A stretch of DNA of 55,076 nucleotides from JADJLQ01 sp034439915 (GTDB lineage Bacteria > Bacteroidota > Bacteroidia > Chitinophagales > Saprospiraceae), in the NCBI GenBank assembly GCA_034439915.1, contig JAWXBI010000123.1, forward strand, positions 1-55,076. Reading direction: 5' to 3'. This document shows positions 52,615 through 55,076 of this stretch, piece after piece (position 1 is the first letter of the stretch; each line of letters begins with the position of its first letter). Made by a program: the position numbers and the translations under genes. The notes beneath the pieces were generated by a model that saw nothing but the letters and a program-made list of their open reading frames with translations, searched no databases and was not told where the DNA came from.

Positions 52615-53105
52615 ATGGCCCATTTGGCGACCTTAAGTGAATCGTTGCAAGAGCTGGTCAATTCAGCCACCGTTTTTCCAAGAACCGGATGAACCCAATT
52701 TGGTGCTATTTCCATCAGTGGAACCAAATTAAACAATCTTTCATGGAGTCTGGGATGCGGAACGATGAGATTTTTATTATTTATAATTTCCTGACCGTAA
52801 AATAAAATATCCAGATCAATAATCCGGGGCTCCCAAACACTGAGCCTTTTTCTGCCCATTTGGGTTTCGATACCCATAAGAACATCAAGTACTTTATTCG
52901 CCGGGCGGGTGGTTGTCAAGCGGACTACCTGGTTAAAATAGTCGGGTTGTTTTCTCAACCCCCATGCTTCCGTTTGATATATGGAAGAGCAGGACCGGAG
53001 GATGCTGATTTTTTTTGACAACTGAGACCTGGCTTCCTGCAATTGAAAAACAGGGTCATTCATATTGCTCCCCAGGCATATAAATACAGACTTTTTTGAT
53101 AGCAT
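52611..53105 (-). CDS. folK: 2-amino-4-hydroxy-6-hydroxymethyldihydropteridine pyrophosphokinase
   Basis: The 164-aa protein has VFICLGSNMNDP, SSIYQTEAWG, QPDYFNQVVRLTT, LMGIETQMGR, W-E-P-R-I-I-D-L-D-I-L-F-Y-G (WEPRIIDLDILFYG) and VPHPRLHERLFNLVPLMEI, all HPPK signatures. It transfers pyrophosphate from ATP to the pterin in folate synthesis. Its TGA overlaps the ATG of the deoxynucleoside kinase (ATGA), so the two are translationally coupled. The symporter gene lies 60 bp upstream in the same direction. Confidence 0.95.
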   Translation of the reverse strand: MLSKKSVFICLGSNMNDPVFQLQEARSQLSKKISILRSCSSIYQTEAWGLRKQPDYFNQVVRLTTTRPANKVLDVLMGIETQMGRKRLSVWEPRIIDLDILFYGQEIINNKNLIVPHPRLHERLFNLVPLMEIAPNWVHPVLGKTVAELTSSCNDSLKVAKWAI

Positions 53106-53165
53106 AAGCTAGACCGTATATTCGGGTTTATATATCGATGGAAACAACGGCAAGGTGCATTAAAT

Positions 53166-54815
53166 TCAGTAAATTCCGCTAAGTCTGTTGCGGTATGCCT
53201 TATAAACCCAATACATAATAAATATAAAAAGAGCCAACAAATAAATTTGCGCAAACGTGACATAACCGGAAGCAGGATGAATAACCCGGTTGACCATACC
53301 CGGCAGATTGGTGATCAATATCCACCCTAATAAAACCGGTGTAATATATTGAATGATATACCGGAATATAGAGGGGATTTTAATATCCGATCCACGGGTG
53401 ATTTCAGCCCAGGCTTTTGGCATTCCAAAGAACCAGGTAAATAAAATTATTTCGACAAAGGCAAATATGACCAACGAATAGGTGCCGGCCCAATCGTCAT
53501 ACTCCGAAAATACGCCCTGGTTATAAAATACAACGGTTGGAATTCCCATGATCAGGGTGATCAATCCAAATACCCAGGCACCTCTTGAAAATGGGATTTT
53601 AAATTCATCTTTTAGGAAACTTAAAATCGGGGTACCCATTGCCAGTGAAGACGTAACGCCTGCAAAAAACAATAATCCAAACCACATGACACCGGCTAAA
53701 ATCGATAATATGGGTCCCCATTGTTGGAATAGATATGGCAAAGTCCTGAAGCCTAATCCATAGCCTCCCAGGTTTTTTACTATTTCGGTCATGCCTTCTA
53801 TGCCGAGATAACCTACTGTAATGGGTATTACAATGGCGCTGCCCAGCACTATTTCAACAAATTCATTCATCCAGCCTGCTGACATGGCATTGAGGGCGGT
53901 ATCGTCATCCTTGCGCAAGTAAGACGAAAAGCATTGAATGGTCCCCATGCCGACGGCGAGCGTAAAAAAGATCTGTCCGGCGGCAGCGATCCAGACGGAA
54001 GGTTTCCAGATACTGGTAAAATCCGGGGTCCATAAATATTTTAAACCTTCCATACCCGCAAAGGTAGCGCCATGTTGCCCGGGCTTTAAAGACAGTGCTT
54101 GGATTGCGAGTATTGCTCCAAACATAATTAAAAGGGGCATGCCGATTTTTGCCACTTTTTCAACCCCCTTTTCCAGGCCTTTAGACAAGATATAAACGTT
54201 TAAAACAAGACAAAGGATATAGAAAATAATGGCTTCAAATGGCAATCCGGTGGTAGTATAAAAGATATCGGTGTAGTGGTCGAAAAATGTACTCACCTCG
54301 GACTGAGACAAGCCTTTGAATGTACCGATCAGCGAGTGATAAACATAGGACATCGTCCAGGACTCGATATAACAATAATAGGCTGCAACGGCAATATTGG
54401 TAAATATTCCGAATACGCCTATGTATTTAACCCAACGCCCGGGGTGAAGGCGATGTAGCATAAATGGTATACTATGATCTCCCTGAGGACGACCTGCATA
54501 TGGGGTGCCCCCGAACCTGCCCATAGACCACTCAACAAATAACAAGGGTACCCCGATCAATAGAAAACAAACCAGGTAGGGTATAATAAATGCGCCTCCG
54601 CCATTATTTATAGCCTGAACCGGAAACCTTAAAAAATTACCGAGACCTACTGCATTTCCTGCCATGGCCAACACCAAGCCGACCCGTGTTCCCCAACCCG
54701 CGGAGCCTTTACTAAGTTTGCCGGGTGATTTTAAAATTTTATAAAAGAAGTAACAGGTGGCAAAAGTTACAGCAATACCTATGACCGCATAAAAGAAGAT
54801 CCCGGATTGATTCAT
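53166..54815 (-). CDS. Sodium:neurotransmitter symporter family transporter
   Basis: This 549-aa LeuT-fold transporter has about 12 TMs. The core begins after an extra N-terminal hydrophobic segment (about 7-27). The Na+/substrate-binding TM1 reads AGNAVGLGNFLRFP at 52-65, close to the consensus 'G-N-x-x-R-F-P'. Other marks are GGGAFIIPYLVCFLLIGVPLLFVEWSMG, TMSYVYHS and QIFFTLAVGMGTIQCFSSY (TM6). It likely takes up an amino acid or related compound with sodium; the substrate is not determinable. The extra N-terminal helix is atypical. It could lead a transcript into folK and the kinase. Confidence 0.9.
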   Translation of the reverse strand: MNQSGIFFYAVIGIAVTFATCYFFYKILKSPGKLSKGSAGWGTRVGLVLAMAGNAVGLGNFLRFPVQAINNGGGAFIIPYLVCFLLIGVPLLFVEWSMGRFGGTPYAGRPQGDHSIPFMLHRLHPGRWVKYIGVFGIFTNIAVAAYYCYIESWTMSYVYHSLIGTFKGLSQSEVSTFFDHYTDIFYTTTGLPFEAIIFYILCLVLNVYILSKGLEKGVEKVAKIGMPLLIMFGAILAIQALSLKPGQHGATFAGMEGLKYLWTPDFTSIWKPSVWIAAAGQIFFTLAVGMGTIQCFSSYLRKDDDTALNAMSAGWMNEFVEIVLGSAIVIPITVGYLGIEGMTEIVKNLGGYGLGFRTLPYLFQQWGPILSILAGVMWFGLLFFAGVTSSLAMGTPILSFLKDEFKIPFSRGAWVFGLITLIMGIPTVVFYNQGVFSEYDDWAGTYSLVIFAFVEIILFTWFFGMPKAWAEITRGSDIKIPSIFRYIIQYITPVLLGWILITNLPGMVNRVIHPASGYVTFAQIYLLALFIFIMYWVYKAYRNRLSGIY

Positions 54816-54898
54816 AGTAAAAAAGGAGAATTAAAAGGCGAATTTATATAATTGTCACCCCATCCGGTCGAATTCAATAGGAGTTTGTAGAAAAAAAA

Positions 54899-54919
54899 AG
54901 CCGGTAAAAAATACCGGCT
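54899..54919 (-). terminator. Rho-independent terminator for a gene beyond the window's right edge
   Basis: Arms AGCCGGTA (54899-54906) and TACCGGCT (54912-54919) pair perfectly around a 5-nt loop, and on the minus strand a run of nine Ts follows. It lies upstream of the symporter gene, so it must end a leftward transcript that enters from beyond 55076. Confidence 0.8.
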
Positions 54920-55076
54920 CCCCATTGAAATATCTAAAACTAAGATAACACTAAGGTTTAACCTAGTGTAAAACAAAGGTAATACATATTATAAATATTT
55001 GTAATGTGTAAATAGTTAAATTTTAAAATAAAATATGTATGTAATTATTGTAATGTTTAAATACATGAATTACAGT
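54920..55076. other. AT-rich right edge of the window
   Basis: 157 bp, very AT-rich, no ORF. It may be the 3' untranslated region of a leftward gene outside the window. Confidence 0.4.

Overview
The window comes from a Bacteroidota chromosome, most likely a Saprospiria-type bacterium. The evidence is very large secreted proteins ending in type IX secretion system (T9SS) sorting domains of both the short 'type A' and the CHU_C 'type B' kind, PKD repeats, dockerin-like segments, a TonB-dependent receptor, LolC/E-like permease and lipoprotein signals. Several starts are preceded by the TAnnTTTG -7 element of this phylum; one promoter (33958-33988) matches the full TTTG-N19-TAnnTTTG consensus exactly. 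No phage, plasmid or CRISPR locus is visible. The only mobile-type feature is a 411-bp MITE-like element at 38056-38466.

Layout. 1-251: the 5' end of alanine dehydrogenase. 405-11033: two tandem paralogues of about 1,700 aa, cysteine-rich, T9SS-exported, each with its own terminator. 11350-12538: an MBL hydrolase and a DUF3052-like protein. 12602-15592: a three-domain kinase / M23 peptidase / PLP enzyme. 15936-16922: pdhB. 16970-21696: a TPR protein and outer-membrane protein pair. 21997-23853: rocD and coaE. 24208-29742: an 1,844-aa PKD-repeat adhesin-like protein. 29739-30380: a YigZ/IMPACT protein.

30401-38006 is the most unusual region. A response regulator is followed by a histidine kinase whose reading frame continues through a lipoprotein-like membrane segment into a complete vanadium haloperoxidase/PAP2 domain. 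Diverging from it are a stand-alone paralogous haloperoxidase/PAP2 lipoprotein and a FecA-like TonB-dependent receptor. I infer a signal-controlled periplasmic enzyme and uptake module in which the sensor kinase carries a copy of the enzyme it may regulate.

38514-40958: FMN reductase, MBL hydrolase, ribH and a GNAT protein. 41272-43969: four tRNA genes (Arg, Pro, Pro, Val) around an FG-GAP cytochrome-type lipoprotein and a 746-bp non-coding stretch. 43993-47882: a YggS-type PLP protein, tyrS, a LolC/E-type permease and an HExxH protein. 47930-51877: an exported sugar-isomerase-like TIM barrel and a 1,005-aa beta-propeller/HEAT/cytochrome c lipoprotein. 51967-54815: a deoxynucleoside kinase, folK and a sodium:neurotransmitter-type symporter. 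Core metabolism genes are thus interleaved with lineage-specific surface and periplasmic proteins.
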